DNA of 21,568 nt. It comes from Coptodactyla brooksi (lineage: Eukaryota; Arthropoda; Insecta; Coleoptera; Scarabaeidae). The stretch is from assembly GCA_033557675.1 (NCBI GenBank), contig JAWQRM010000545.1, forward strand, positions 1 to 21,568. Direction: 5' to 3'. The notes under the pieces were generated by a model. It made no database searches. It saw only the letters and a program-made list of their open reading frames with translations, and had not been told where the DNA came from. Each line of letters opens with the position of its first letter. Within the stretch, counting starts at the first letter, position 1. Made by a program: the position numbers and the translations under genes. Of this stretch, positions 10,348-20,303 are shown piece by piece.

Positions 10348-13300
10348 TCATTTAAGCTTGTCTAAAGTTATTTTAAATCCAAGTAGTTCCGTAACGACAG
10401 CTGATAGCGCTGAGAGTATTATTAGTTTTATTGTTGCGTAGACGATAGGATTCGCTGATAAACCCAAAACTTTAAAAGGACTATCCAATTGCTATAAAGA
10501 AAAACGAATTAGACTAAGATTACGAGTAAATAAGTAATTCACATGTACTATCATGTGTTTTGTCCACAGCAAGAGTGCATCTTCAAGATTTTTTGGACAT
10601 GCTAAACATGGAAATGTTGCAGATAGTTGAAATAAAATATCGCTGTCCCATTAATATGAAAACTGGACTGCAGTCTTTCTCTTCTGTTAAGCCTCCATAA
10701 TATAACAATATCTATTTCTATCATCATTTGCTCCAACAATACCTATCATCATTTGCTCCAAGTTTTTGGAACCATTATATTTTTGAGATTTGGTGTAGTG
10801 AAGTAGGAGAAAACATAATACTTACTTTTAGCAAATCTGATGCTAATTTCAAAACATTATTCGCAATGCTTAAAGTGTCCTTATTCTTGGGCTTCTGCTC
10901 CAGTTGTAAGTTCAAGTTTATTTGTTCCATGGTTATGACGGAGAAATTGCGTGATTTCTCGTTGATCTTAGCGCCTAACGTCAAAAACCTGAACAGGTAT
11001 ATGCCAAGTAACGTGCATAAAATCATTGCCTCGATAATATTTTCCGAATGGAACGATATCGAATCCTGAAAAGTAGATCTGTTAGCTCTCCACCCATCTA
11101 AATTACATTGCAGGCATTACTTTTAAAAATTCCGTACATAAAAATACTAGCAGCGGAATGGTAATCAAAAAAGCCGAAGATACTATCACGTCGACGGATC
11201 TCAGGGGCCCCTGCTTCTTTAAGTAAGACCTCACGGATAGCCATGTCTTTATGTTGGCGACCCTGTCCAACCGAAAATGGGGCAAATCCGAATTCCGAGC
11301 CCTTCTGCTGGACGTCAAATGCGTGAAGAACTTAGCGTACAGCAGCCGGTGTTTGAAAGTTCTCTCGGCGACCGACAGGAGGAAAAAGTAGAAAAATGAC
11401 AGGACAAAGCGCTGCACGCACGATAGTAATAATGTTATTTGTGCCCTGAAATATGAATTAAACAAATTTTTTTTACGATCAATTCAAAGTTGGAAAGTAT
11501 TTAGCAACCAACCCATTTTAGAAGGTATAATTTTTTTTTGAAACCTTGTACACTAAAAGCTGAACTTCAAAATCGGTGAATTTATTTATAGACATAATGT
11601 GTGAGCTTTAGGTTTGGATAAAAGTAATAAAGAAAGGAAAAAATATAGCAGTAATTTTGAATGCTACGTTTTTCTTATAAACCCAAAATACAGTGCAAGC
11701 ACTTTATATACACTATTGTTTTTTTTTGTATAATTTCATAGTTAGTGGTTACATGTTAAAACTGGATATTTAAATTGAATACAGGTAACCCTCCTATAAC
11801 AGGGTATTCTATAACACAATTTAAAATTTGCGAATTTTATTTTATCAAGACTACTACATACTATGTATACTACATATAATCATTTGGTATATAGTGTTTG
11901 AATTGTGTTCTATAATGAAATATTTAGGTGCATCGTGGACTTAATGTTTAGAATACGAAGTCCCAATATAATGTTCGACAGAACGTATTTAAAAAATGAA
12001 GTACAAGATGTTTTCTTTTGGAGGGAAAATGGAACTTCTTGTATTAAACAAAATTCATTTTTATTTTTAAGACTAATTCTTAACAAATTTAATTTCACTC
12101 CCAAACTATGTGTGATAAAAATAACGAAATGTTTAAGAGAAAATTTGTTTCTCTAGACGTGAAAATTCAAATGTTAAATCGACTTATTAAGGTATAAAAA
12201 GCATCACACATTGCCAAAACTCTAAATTTAAATGAAGCAACAATTAGAACAATTAAGCAAAATGAAGAGAAAGCTAGAAGTGCTGTTGCTGAAGGATCAG
12301 TGATTTCTGCAAAATATGTAGCTCGTGTCATTCAGCAAAAATCTCTTAAAATTTACAAACACCTGAAAGAAAATAGAGAATTATCTGTTATCCCTAATTT
12401 TAGCCCTGAATTTTTCAAGCCAGTAGGGGTTGGCTTGAAAAATTCTAGAAGCGGTTTGGAATTCATAGTATATCCAGAAAAATTTGAAAAAATTATAAAA
12501 GAAAAAAATACCCAAGAGTACCTTTATCTCGAAAAAAGAAGAAAAATGCGAATGGATTTAACGTATCAATAGATCTAGTAATGCTAGTTTAGTGCAGTAA
12601 TGCAGCAGGAGACTATATGACACAACCCTTGCTTGTTCATAGATCTTTAAATACCCATGCACTTAAAACAATAAAAAAAAACAAAAGCTTGGGTAACTTG
12701 AGATTTATTTCGTGATTAAAAAGAGATTAAAGATTAATTCTTAAATTGCATTGTGTCAGCTGTTGAAAATGATTTAAAAAAGAAAAATTTGAACTTGAAA
12801 ATGCTGTTATTATTAGATAATGCTCTAGGACAACTCCACAAAAGGTGCAGTTGATACGTTGGATAAATTGGTTGGTTGATAAAAATTGGTTGGTTTGATA
12901 AACCAACAACAGATGGCGCATTTACATTGTTTCCATTAGTAAACACAGACTGGAAAAAAACATGCCTTCGCAAAAGGAGGTTATTCTTGGAAGGACTTGG
13001 AGAAGCACTTATCAAGCCGCATATTGCAAGATGACATTTACCAAGAACAAAAGCAACAAGAGAAATTGTAGAAAATATTCAAAATCAACAATTTCAAGCT
13101 ACTGAGACAATTGAACCACAACGCCCAAAACTCAAAAAAAGAGGTAGATGCCAGTTGTGTCCAAAAACCGATAATAAAAGAGCAATTATCTGCAACAATT
13201 GTAAAAACTTTTTTTGCAAAAACCATGTAGTGCAAATTTGTAACAATTGTTATGAAATAGATTAGAATAATACCAAACAATATAGCTTTATAAAATAGTA

Positions 13301-15748
13301 TAATGTTTTTTATTTTTAAAATAAAAAACATAAACTGCAATAACTATATTATGGGTATAACATTGTTGAGCACAGTAGTGAAAGCTTAGGAGAAAATAAT
13401 TGAAAAAAGGTTAAGAAAGGAAGTAGAATGTACGTTTGCAGATGATATTGTTATAATGAATGAGTATAAATGTGACAAAAACAAAAGTAATGGCTGTCTC
13501 AAATCAGAAGAAACAAATTAACATCACAATAGATGAAGAGCCAATAGAACAAGTAGAAAGTTTTCAATACCTGGGAGTTATTATAGAAGAAAATGGGAAG
13601 CACGAACTGGACATAAGTAATCGAATATAAAAGGCTAATAAATTATATTATGGATTGAATAGGGATTTCATAAATAAGAGAGAAATAAGCCAGAAGACTA
13701 AGATGAAAGTGTATAAAACTGTATTTAGACCAGTACTTGCTTACAGCTGTGAATCTTGGATATTAAGCAAAACGTGAAAAGGGCAAGATTAATGCCACAG
13801 AGATGAAATACTTAGGAAGAGTGAAAGATGTGAGAAGAAGAGATAAAATCAGAAATAAGGCAATAAGGGAGGAACTAGAGATAAAGCCAATTGAGAAATT
13901 CATTGAACAGCAGCAGTTGGCTTAGTGGGGTCATATGCAAAGAATGAACAGCGAAGCACAAGTAAAAGCGGTGTGGGAGTCTAAACCAACGGGCAACAGG
14001 AAAAGGGGAAGACCACAGCAAACGTGGGACGATGTGGTGGGACAAATACTTAAGAAGAAGAGAAGAACTTGGATGGAGGCAAAAAGGACAGAAACGAATG
14101 GAGACAAATGATAAAAGAATAAATGTTTGATATTGTAACCCTTACACCCTATAGATAGGAAGAAATGATTATATATATATAAATTCACGAATTGTTATTA
14201 ACAGTACAAATTTTAACGTAAAATGTGCGTTACATCCTAAGCGTATACAAAAAGTGAACAGCCTAGGAAAGTTAATTAGAATAATGGATATTTTCTGTCT
14301 TTTTTCTATAATCCGAACAATTCGATAATCCGGATCAACCAGTGGATCATACAACACACTACTTTTCAGAAACCTCCCTACCCCGTTATAGGAGAGTTAC
14401 CTGTATTCTAAATGTTCAAATCATAATTCGAAATTGGTCGGATGCTAAAACAAATTTTAACCTGAACTTGCCAACGTACAATGTAGAGTATCCAAATGAT
14501 GCCTCCAGTGCAGAAATGACTAAGTCCTTATCGAAAGCCATGTTAAAAACGCCCAGTACGGAAAGTTGAGTGTTGGCGTCTGCAGAAGTGGTTTTCATGT
14601 TTTTGAAAAATCTGCACATAGGCGGTGTTAGAGCGAAGAATGTTGAGAATATCAGACCCAGGTAAAAGTATTCCATGCTGTTTGGCATTGCCTCTACTTT
14701 TCTTATTATCAGCGAACTTATGTCCAACACCTTCAGGCGTGCTTTTCGCATTTCACCCCTTACCCAAATTATGCAGTTCACTGAAAATTAATTACAAACA
14801 TTTGATCATTACTATTAAACCCTTTATTTACCCGCTTCTTTCCCCGATAAACATGCTTTGATGTCGTTATCGATGTCGTCATTATCGCTCGACTCGTATT
14901 GGCTGGACTGGCTTAATTCACAATTGCGGATCGCGGCATGTGTACTTTGCATGTCGTTAAATAATTCCAAATCCCACTGTTCCTAGAAGAATTAACCATA
15001 AAAATATACAAAAATAACAAGATATCTTAGGCTTTACCAATTTCTCTATGTGGTCACAATCACCGTATAACAACTGTTGCCGTATTTCCGCATCACTACT
15101 GTCACTTGTGCTTGTACCATTACTTTTTAAACTTTCGAAACCGTCATCTTCGAGGGATGGCCTTGCGAGATTACGCCCTAATCTGCTGCAGTTACCGCTA
15201 CTAGTATTACCAGGATGAATAGTCGTGCTGTTCCTTTTGGTTTTGCTTTTACGTTGTTTCTTCTCGGTGCTTCCGCTGCTTTCGTCTTCTTCGGTATCCT
15301 CACCCATGATCTCCGCCCGCCGTCGATGTTTCTTCCGAACGTGCTGGCGATGAATCGTTGCTTTATAGGCCGCCTTATCAGGGCTCGTTGCACCTATCTG
15401 CGACTGTATCACACTGTGCACCCACATCATCAGGATGGGGATGAGTATTTCGGATAAAGGAACATCCTGGATTACCACAAAAAGGAGTTTTTAGACAAAA
15501 AAAATGTCTAAAAATAAATATACTCACTTCGTTTTCTTCTTCGAGAATAGGATAATTTGTACGGTGCAAATAAATAATAATATGAACAATTTCAACTAAA
15601 TATAAACCTAAAATGCATTTACAGACTGCACTGGACGTCTGTCGCGTCCACCAATTCGAATAAAATGGTAGCAGTGCGAACCGTAAGGTGGCTAGGAAGG
15701 CCACCGCTAGAAATCCGTGTTTGGGCTTTGCTTTTGTGAAAGATGCAC
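10348..15748 (-). CDS. phtf: phtf (putative homeodomain transcription factor family), seven exons, N-terminal exon missing
   Basis: Exons in transcript order: 15748-15528, 15466-15038, 14982-14832, 14780-14462, 11445-11121, 11065-10826, 10491-10348 (stop 10350-10348). Phases agree at every junction, giving about 608 residues. Family signatures: ASFTKAKPKHG and PFYSNWWTRQTS (exon 1), VPLSEILIPILMMW then a Ser/Arg/Lys-rich low-complexity loop (exon 2), NCIIWVRGEMRKARLKVL (exon 4), SVAERTFKHRLLYAKFFTHL, LPHFRLDRVANIK and GPLRSVDVIVSSAFL (exon 5), MEQINLNLQLEQKPK (exon 6), LDSPFKVLGLSANPIVY (exon 7). About seven hydrophobic segments fit a multi-pass ER membrane protein, as known for vertebrate PHTF1/2; despite the name, no homeodomain is seen. 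Human PHTF1 has about 58 residues before the point where exon 1 starts (mid-codon after DLIRG-type sequence); that exon is not recognised here. Intron 4 is interrupted by mobile elements but splice sites are intact. Confidence 0.95.
10492..10825 (-). other. phtf: phtf intron with a 19-bp direct repeat
   Basis: The 334-bp intron lies between LLK (donor GTAAGT) and QLDSP (acceptor TTTATAG). It contains the same 19 bases at 10718-10736 and 10743-10761, a 25-bp step, indicating a recent local duplication. Nothing else was recognised. Confidence 0.85.
11782..11806 (+). repeat. Left TIR of the Tigger-type element
   Basis: 25 bp starting CAGGTAACCC, preceded by TA. It pairs with 14379-14403 with two mismatches. 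Confidence 0.9.
12108..12835 (+). pseudogene. Tigger/pogo-like transposase, broken
   Basis: ATG at 12108 opens a frame with KFVSLDVKIQMLNRLIK, a stop at 12195-12197, then KASHIAKTLNLNEATIRTIK. This is the N-terminal CENP-B-type helix-turn-helix of Tigger/Jerky transposases. The same frame continues to the stop at 12570-12572 with sequence I do not recognise strongly. In another frame, around 12600-12680, NAAGDYMTQPLLVHRSLN and HALKTIKKNK match the DDE_1 core. Back in the first frame, near 12770-12830, DLKKKNLNLKMLLLLDNA carries the second catalytic Asp (12816-12818). The segment with the first catalytic Asp is not seen, and the C-terminal third is replaced by piggyBac sequence. Usual length is about 450-550 residues, so this copy is dead. 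Confidence 0.8.
12836..13265 (+). pseudogene. PiggyBac-like transposase C-terminus with cysteine-rich domain
   Basis: From 12838 the text TKGAVDTLDKLVG is the conserved piggyBac segment bearing the third catalytic Asp. After a TGA at 12877 and a frameshift in a short repeat, the frame ending at 13263-13265 gives DGAFTLFPLVNTDW, RKRRLFLEGLGEAL and, after a TGA at 13032 in place of an expected Arg, a basic linker. It ends in a zinc-binding domain. The spacing RCQLC, IICNNC, FFCKNH, ICNNC is a C5HC2 pattern like the piggyBac cross-brace finger. The N-terminal half and first two catalytic Asp residues are absent here. It sits inside the Tigger-type element and is read in the same direction. Confidence 0.85.
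12867..12905 (+). repeat. Short imperfect tandem duplication
   Basis: ATTGGTTGGTTGATAAAA is followed directly by ATTGGTTGGTTTGATAAA. This copy event falls in the piggyBac C-terminal fragment and accounts for its stop and frameshift. Confidence 0.7.
13366..14180 (+). pseudogene. LINE-type reverse transcriptase fragment, internally deleted
   Basis: A short piece with KIIEKRLRKEVE (early RT region, about 13400-13430) runs directly into TFADDIVIMNEY (the F/YADD core). Most of the finger/palm sequence between them is therefore missing. The text continues as VESFQYLGVIIEENG, LYYGLNRDFI, KMKVYKTVFRPVLAYSCESW (to about 13770). After frameshifts it reads KYLGRVKDVRRRDKIRN, ELEIKPIEKFI, WGHMQRM and KRGRPQQTWDD, the usual C-terminal tail of many insect non-LTR elements. 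It ends near 14180 in an (AT)-rich 3' tail. Stops occur at several points. The clade is not assigned. Confidence 0.75.
14379..14403 (-). repeat. Right TIR of the Tigger-type element
   Basis: 25 bp ending GTTACCTG, followed by TA at 14404-14405. It is the reverse complement of 11782-11806 apart from two positions. Confidence 0.9.
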
Positions 15749-15821
15749 CTAGAACAAAAAAACAGTAGCAAAACAATTTGGATTTTACAACTAAATAAGT
15801 ATGACTTCAAAATTCATTTTT

Positions 15822-17231
15822 CAAACTTCAGAATAACAAATGCTAAAAATGTTTTCTTCCTTGCATCGTCTTACACATTATAGCATTAAAACAAAATTTC
15901 TAGTGTTCTTTTATTAAATGTTCAAAAATACCACCATTGACCTCTAAACATTTTCTGCCTCATCTAAGAAGAGCACCTGTTGCTCTCCTAATTGATTCAC
16001 TTCTATTTATTTAATATCGCCTGTAGTATTTCGAATAATTAGTGCATCACGAGTGTCCACTTTCACTTTGTACACCTCATTTTTGAACCAGCCCCATTAA
16101 CAATAATCTAATGGTGTGAGGTCTGGGGATCTTGGAGGCCAATTAATAGGACCACCGCGACCAATCCCACGCCCTGGAAATATTTCGTCCAAATGTCGCT
16201 TGACCTGTTGAGCGAAATGTGCAGGAGCTCCATCGTGCTGGTAGTACATTCGTATTCTGATGTTTAGAGGAACATTCTGTAGTAGTCCTTGTAATTCGCT
16301 TTGTAGAAAATTTAAGTAGTGGTCTCGTGTGAGGCGATTATCGAAATAATTATCAAGCATACCACACCACACGTTTACAGAAAACTTATGTTGAAAATTA
16401 CTTTCGACGGTTGCGTGGGGATTTTCGTCTGACCATACGTGATAGTTATGAGTATTATTAATACCGTCACGGGTAAATGTTGCTTTATCCGTAAAAAGTA
16501 TATGCGATACAACACGATGATTGTTAATTATCCACCGACAAAATTCCATACGTTTAGCATAATCTTCCGGTTGTAGGTGTTGTACTTCATGTACATGATA
16601 TGGATGTAAGCCTTGCTCGTGGACTGTGTCTATTACTCTTTTCTGTGGGATGCCCAATTGGGTACTAATTCTTCGTGAGCTGGTCGTTGCATGTTCTACT
16701 AAATTCAGGATATTTTCTACTTCTTCTAAACTTTGTCGAGTACCTCGTTCACCTGTTATGCGAACACTAGGAAGCTTGCCGATCTCGCACAGTTTGTTGA
16801 AAACGCTGATAAATACGTTTTTATCAGGATGTCTTTCATGTGGAAACCGTTGACGATATTCTTCAATAGCAGCTCAGCATTTCCATTACAGAACCCATAA
16901 AAAAACACCATACTTGCATATTCTAAATTTGAATAAATGGCTGGCATTTTGTAATACTTTAATCGTACAAATTCGTAAATGCACGTTCAATCACTGTCAA
17001 AATAAACTGACATATTGTCAAAATAAAGTTATTACTCGTTTTTGAGCACCGAACCTGGCATACTCTCATTTTGCGAAACTGTGCATACCAGTAGAACGCT
17101 ACATAATTTCTTTTAATTACGCTATAACTTCAAAACAAATACAAATCGGATCAGAACATATGAGTTTTTTTAGATTATTTTTCTGTATATAATACACTCC
17201 TGAAGTTTGGTGCGCTCCCCCCGACTCACTG
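15822..17231 (-). mobile_element. Tc1/mariner-superfamily element (DD41D spacing)
   Basis: The right end is well defined. Reading the minus strand from 17233, TA is followed by CAGTGAGTCGGGGGGAGCGC, a Tc1/mariner-style terminus. The left end is weak: only the 10 bases CAAACTTCAG at 15822-15831 recur in inverted orientation at 17200-17209, so the outer left TIR is lost or diverged. The transposase lies between, on the minus strand. The element sits just 5' of the first visible phtf exon, about 75 bp from its acceptor. Confidence 0.6.
15900..16947 (-). pseudogene. Tc1/mariner-like DD41D transposase, lightly broken
   Basis: ATG at 16947 begins MPAIYSNLEYASMVFFYGFCNGNA, an N-terminal DUF4817-like helix-turn-helix region. 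A 1-nt loss near 16873 shifts the frame; the next frame continues with RQRFPHERHPDKNVFISVFNKL and stays open to 16097. Catalytic motifs are ILFTDKATFTRDG (first Asp; Glu is usual where Lys stands), YYQHDGAPAHF (second Asp) and WPPRSPDLTPLDY (third Asp). I count 41 residues between the second and third Asp, the DD41D arrangement described for rosa-like elements. A TAA at 16099-16097 replaces an expected Leu. The text WGWFKNEVYKVKVDTRDALIIR continues in frame, then, after another shift, SIRRATGALL, a TGA at 15962-15960, and EVNGGIFEHLIKEH to a final stop at 15902-15900. Only about four lesions separate it from a full-length frame, so the copy is fairly young. Confidence 0.85.
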
Positions 17232-18600
17232 TATATTATGTTAATGTCAAGTTTGCAATTACTATTTTTTTTAGGATGTTGATTTCAGTTTCTGAAACCG
17301 ATGGTAGTATTATTTATGCATCGTGTTACTTTAAAATGGTAAGCCAAGTTTTAAATTAAATGATAAATAATTTAATCAATCAACAGATTTTTTGAAGCTA
17401 CGGGTTGAGGTTGAGTCTGATATGGTGCGGTGACGAACAAGATTTTGAGAAGGTAGATAATATAATATAATATAATATTAGGATTCAAATGCAATTCAGA
17501 GTCAGAATAAGATCTCACTGGCGACGAAATTTATTTATTAGAAAAAAATTATTATAATATTTTTTAGTTTTTTGGTTTCTTATATTATGTAATATTACGT
17601 TTAATCCTCATTCTTCATTAAAAACAAGCGTATTGTGATATCTATAAATATATAATTTTGTTCTAACGTTTTCCCAAAATTACCAAATTGAAAATGATTA
17701 ATTATCTGTACAATAATGCAGTATGTACATATTACAATATTATTTATTACTATGTATTATATAATATATAGTAATGAATAGTACTATAATATATTAATAT
17801 ATATTAAATAATTTCGAAATCACGCAAAAGACATTTCATGTAAAGAGGCATGTACAATGAATTTAATTTAAAGTTAAACATGCAGTAATTTAACAATGCA
17901 TAATAATAGTAAAAACACATTTCAAAAGATGTGAAAGTTTCTTGGAAGCTTGTTTGATCATAAACTTTCTACGTGCTGATGGGCAGAAACAATGCGTCAA
18001 GTGACAAGAAAACCCACAATTTAATAATAAAATGCAAAGAAATTGGTTCGGTAAAAGACGTAAGGGGTACTGGAACTGCCGTCAATCTCCCATAAGTTTT
18101 CGATATTCAGTGAACTATTTCTATAATACCCTGTCATGTATAAAAGTTCAGAAAATGTGCTTATTTCTAAAGTAAGGGTATATTTACAACTTCTCGTGAA
18201 ATGTAGTCCTTCTTAAATTCAATCTGTTCAACTCCACCCAATTCCGGGACCCCCTAGAACACGCCGGGCTGGCCCGCTGTCAGTGGAGACGGGGTAAGTC
18301 CAAATGAGGGTTGTAAAAAATAGTAGGGCAATATTTATAACCGGTAATTCTCCGGTAATTTGTACCGGAGAATTTTGTAATCGGAGTCTACATGAAATCC
18401 GCTACAAATACGAAACGCAACGATGGTATAATGAAAAACCTTCTTCCAAGGAACCAACAACAAACATGTATATTATCCAAACAAAATAATAATAAAGCAT
18501 ATACATAAATCAGAACAACGTAATAATAAATATTAACTGAAACAATATACACCCATGGTCATAAATTAACACCTAGATTAATAAATTAACACTAGAGCAA
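17232..18600. other. AT-rich stretch without recognised genes
   Basis: This holds an (AATAT)n-like run at about 17458-17480, an imperfect AT foldback at about 17745-17780, a hairpin at 18346-18374 and a repeated ATAAATTAACAC motif at about 18560-18592. It may be phtf intron, since the missing phtf 5' exon should lie further in this direction. Confidence 0.4.
18346..18374. repeat. Perfect 12-bp hairpin, 5-nt loop
   Basis: Arms 18346-18357 and 18363-18374 (AATTCTCCGGTA and its complement) match exactly. The left side is preceded by a further CCGGTAATT-like copy at 18341. Confidence 0.9.
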
Positions 18601-18604
18601 GAAT

Positions 18605-19310
18605 TTCTTGCTTGTGTTTCAAGTTAAAGGAAGCTGCCAGGTGACGCTGGCAGGACGCCAGACGAAACAGGGCACTCGGAGGAGCTATAACAGGCATCGC
18701 TTCAGCGAAGCAGTGTCCAGTGGAGTAGGGAACGATACCGTCACCGAATACTATAACTATGACACGGAAGACACATACGGACGGTTCTTTATGTTGCCGA
18801 ATTATTGGGCATTTGGAATGTGGGCAATTCGAATTTATGGGCATTATGTGTACAAACCGTCATTATTCTCAATTTATGAGCATGAGTGAATTTCAATATT
18901 TGAACGCCTCTAATATTTCTATACGTCAACAGGTGACAGTACCAGTACGATCTAAAATGTGAAGTGAATATAGTTGTCTAAGTTCATTAGCGTTCCAAAT
19001 TAGTATATAAGCCATTATTGCCGCTTTCTATTCAACTCGCATCAATCTCTCTCGCATTCAACGAGTATGTGAGTATTAGCAAATTTACTAATAATCATGA
19101 ACTTCGATCTCGTGATGTTAACCTCCATTGTAAGTAATTTAAATTAAATTGTATAATTTTTGTATTAAACTGTTATGTACATTATAGCTTGAATCCTGAA
19201 GAAGAATAAATATTGTTCGAAAGCTTGGTAAAAAGAAGAAGAAGGTTTTTATTTCTTTCTTTACCGCTGGTTCCCGATAACTTAGTCTGTGTCGTAGCTT
19301 CGACACAAAA
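18605..19310 (+). other. GC-richer block with LTR-like promoter and poly(A) signals
   Basis: 18610-18760 is clearly GC-richer than its surroundings and contains small hairpins (CTGCCAG...CTGGCAG near 18633; GCTTC...GAAGC near 18700). An open frame at 18608-18889 (94 codons) has no recognised homology. Further on, TATATAAG near 19003, an initiator-like TCAACTC about 30 bp later, AATAAA at 19206-19211 and TGTGTCG...CGACACA just before 19310 fall in the order U3-R-U5. This suggests a solo or truncated LTR, but neither a TG start nor a second copy was found. Confidence 0.3.
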
Positions 19311-20123
19311 TGGTGACGCAAAAGGACAGTACGCTCCTGCAGGTAAAGACCATGACACAAAATGGCTGCATCACCCGCGTGCAATAAAATGGTGGTGGCA
19401 AAAGCCAGTAGCACACCCATGCTTGCAAAATGATAGTGGCATGAAGGAAGAAACAGAAAAATGACCACTTAGCAAGAAAATACACATAACAACCCCCTTG
19501 CAGGAAGAAAGACAGAACTGCCTTAAAACTTGATTTCGTATGGACGTCGCAAAAATTCCAAACTCAAAACCAACAGCAAAACTTCCAAAACTCGTGGTAA
19601 AATACGTCTGTAGGCTCAGGTTTCGTTTTCGAGATATTGACGAAAATGCACTTTCTGCCCCTAATTTCTAACCCTTATAAATCCCTTCAAAGGTTTTTAC
19701 GTCACACAGAAAATAAACACTGTGCTTAAATGTCATAAATGTCTTATTTTACCATAAACATGTTATTGTGTGACTAATTTACGGTTTTTCTTCAAAGTAT
19801 TTTCTAAATATCTAACAGTTTTATCACGTTATTCTTATGGAAAGAAGGTATATAATATCCCGTAACTTCGCGGTGGAAGTTGTCTTTCTTTATTTTATTG
19901 GCCGTCATTGCGGTATTCTTTTGCAAGCGTTGCTATGATAGTATTACTAACGCGGCATACCCGAATGATGTGTTAGTGATACAGTAGAGGCCTCATGGGA
20001 TGCTTGAATTGATTGGTTGTAGCTGTAGCAAGAAACAACCAGAGTTACGTATGATTGAAACATTTACGCTTCAGGTTAATAAACATCGGTTAATAATAGT
20101 ATGCGGTTAATTCGAAGTTGTTA

Positions 20124-20157
20124 GTTAAATCGAGTTTATTTAGTTACTCGATTTAAC
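20124..20157. repeat. Perfect 12-bp inverted repeat, 10-nt spacer
   Basis: GTTAAATCGAGT at 20124-20135 pairs exactly with 20146-20157. Confidence 0.9.
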
Positions 20158-20256
20158 CAACAGAAATGCTTTATTTATCATTGATATGTCTATTTCAGTT
20201 AGCGTTAATAAATATATTTAATGCCAGCTTCTGAGGCACAAATAATTTTTTAATAA

Positions 20257-20303
20257 GCTAAAGTTTCATAGCTAAACATTTCGTTTAGTTATGAAAGTTT
20301 AGC
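20257..20303. repeat. 21-bp inverted repeat, 5-nt loop, two mismatches
   Basis: 20257-20277 pairs with 20283-20303 at 19 of 21 positions around the loop ATTTC. Confidence 0.9.

Larger units (their letters stand above)
11782..14403 (+). mobile_element. Tigger/pogo-type DNA transposon with nested fragments
   Basis: Terminal inverted repeats of 25 bp (11782-11806 and 14379-14403) match with two mismatches and begin CAGGTAACCC. Each end is flanked by TA (11780-11781 and 14404-14405), the target duplication of the Tc1/mariner/pogo superfamily. Inside, a plus-strand pogo/Tigger transposase pseudogene (12108 to about 12835) agrees with this class. The internal sequence then switches to a piggyBac C-terminus and a LINE fragment before returning to AT-rich DNA and the right TIR. 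It is 2622 bp long and sits inside a phtf intron, transcribed in the opposite sense. Confidence 0.85.
11446..14461 (-). other. phtf: Large phtf intron expanded by transposons
   Basis: The intron has donor GTTAAA after ...YVGKF and acceptor CATATTTCAG before AQITLLLSC. It is 3016 bp long, of which 2622 bp (11782-14403) is one TIR-bounded element. Without that element and one TA the intron would be about 390 bp. The flanking parts 11466-11781 and 14406-14461 show no genes. Confidence 0.85.

Noticed and set aside
12734..13340. Minus-strand ORFs over the piggyBac C-terminus
   Set aside because: They are shadows of the plus-strand piggyBac fragment, which has conserved Cys/His spacing.
15178..15457. 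ORFs on both strands overlapping phtf exon 2
   Set aside because: They are shadow frames of the Ser/Arg/Lys-rich loop; the phased exon on the minus strand explains the sequence.
17640..17700. Minus-strand text reading GKTLEQ, resembling part of the PHTF N-terminus (WEK.(V/I)EQ)
   Set aside because: The residues around it do not match (no WYQKKIG before, no family sequence after), there is no suitable donor, and the stretch is short. It is probably chance in AT-rich DNA.
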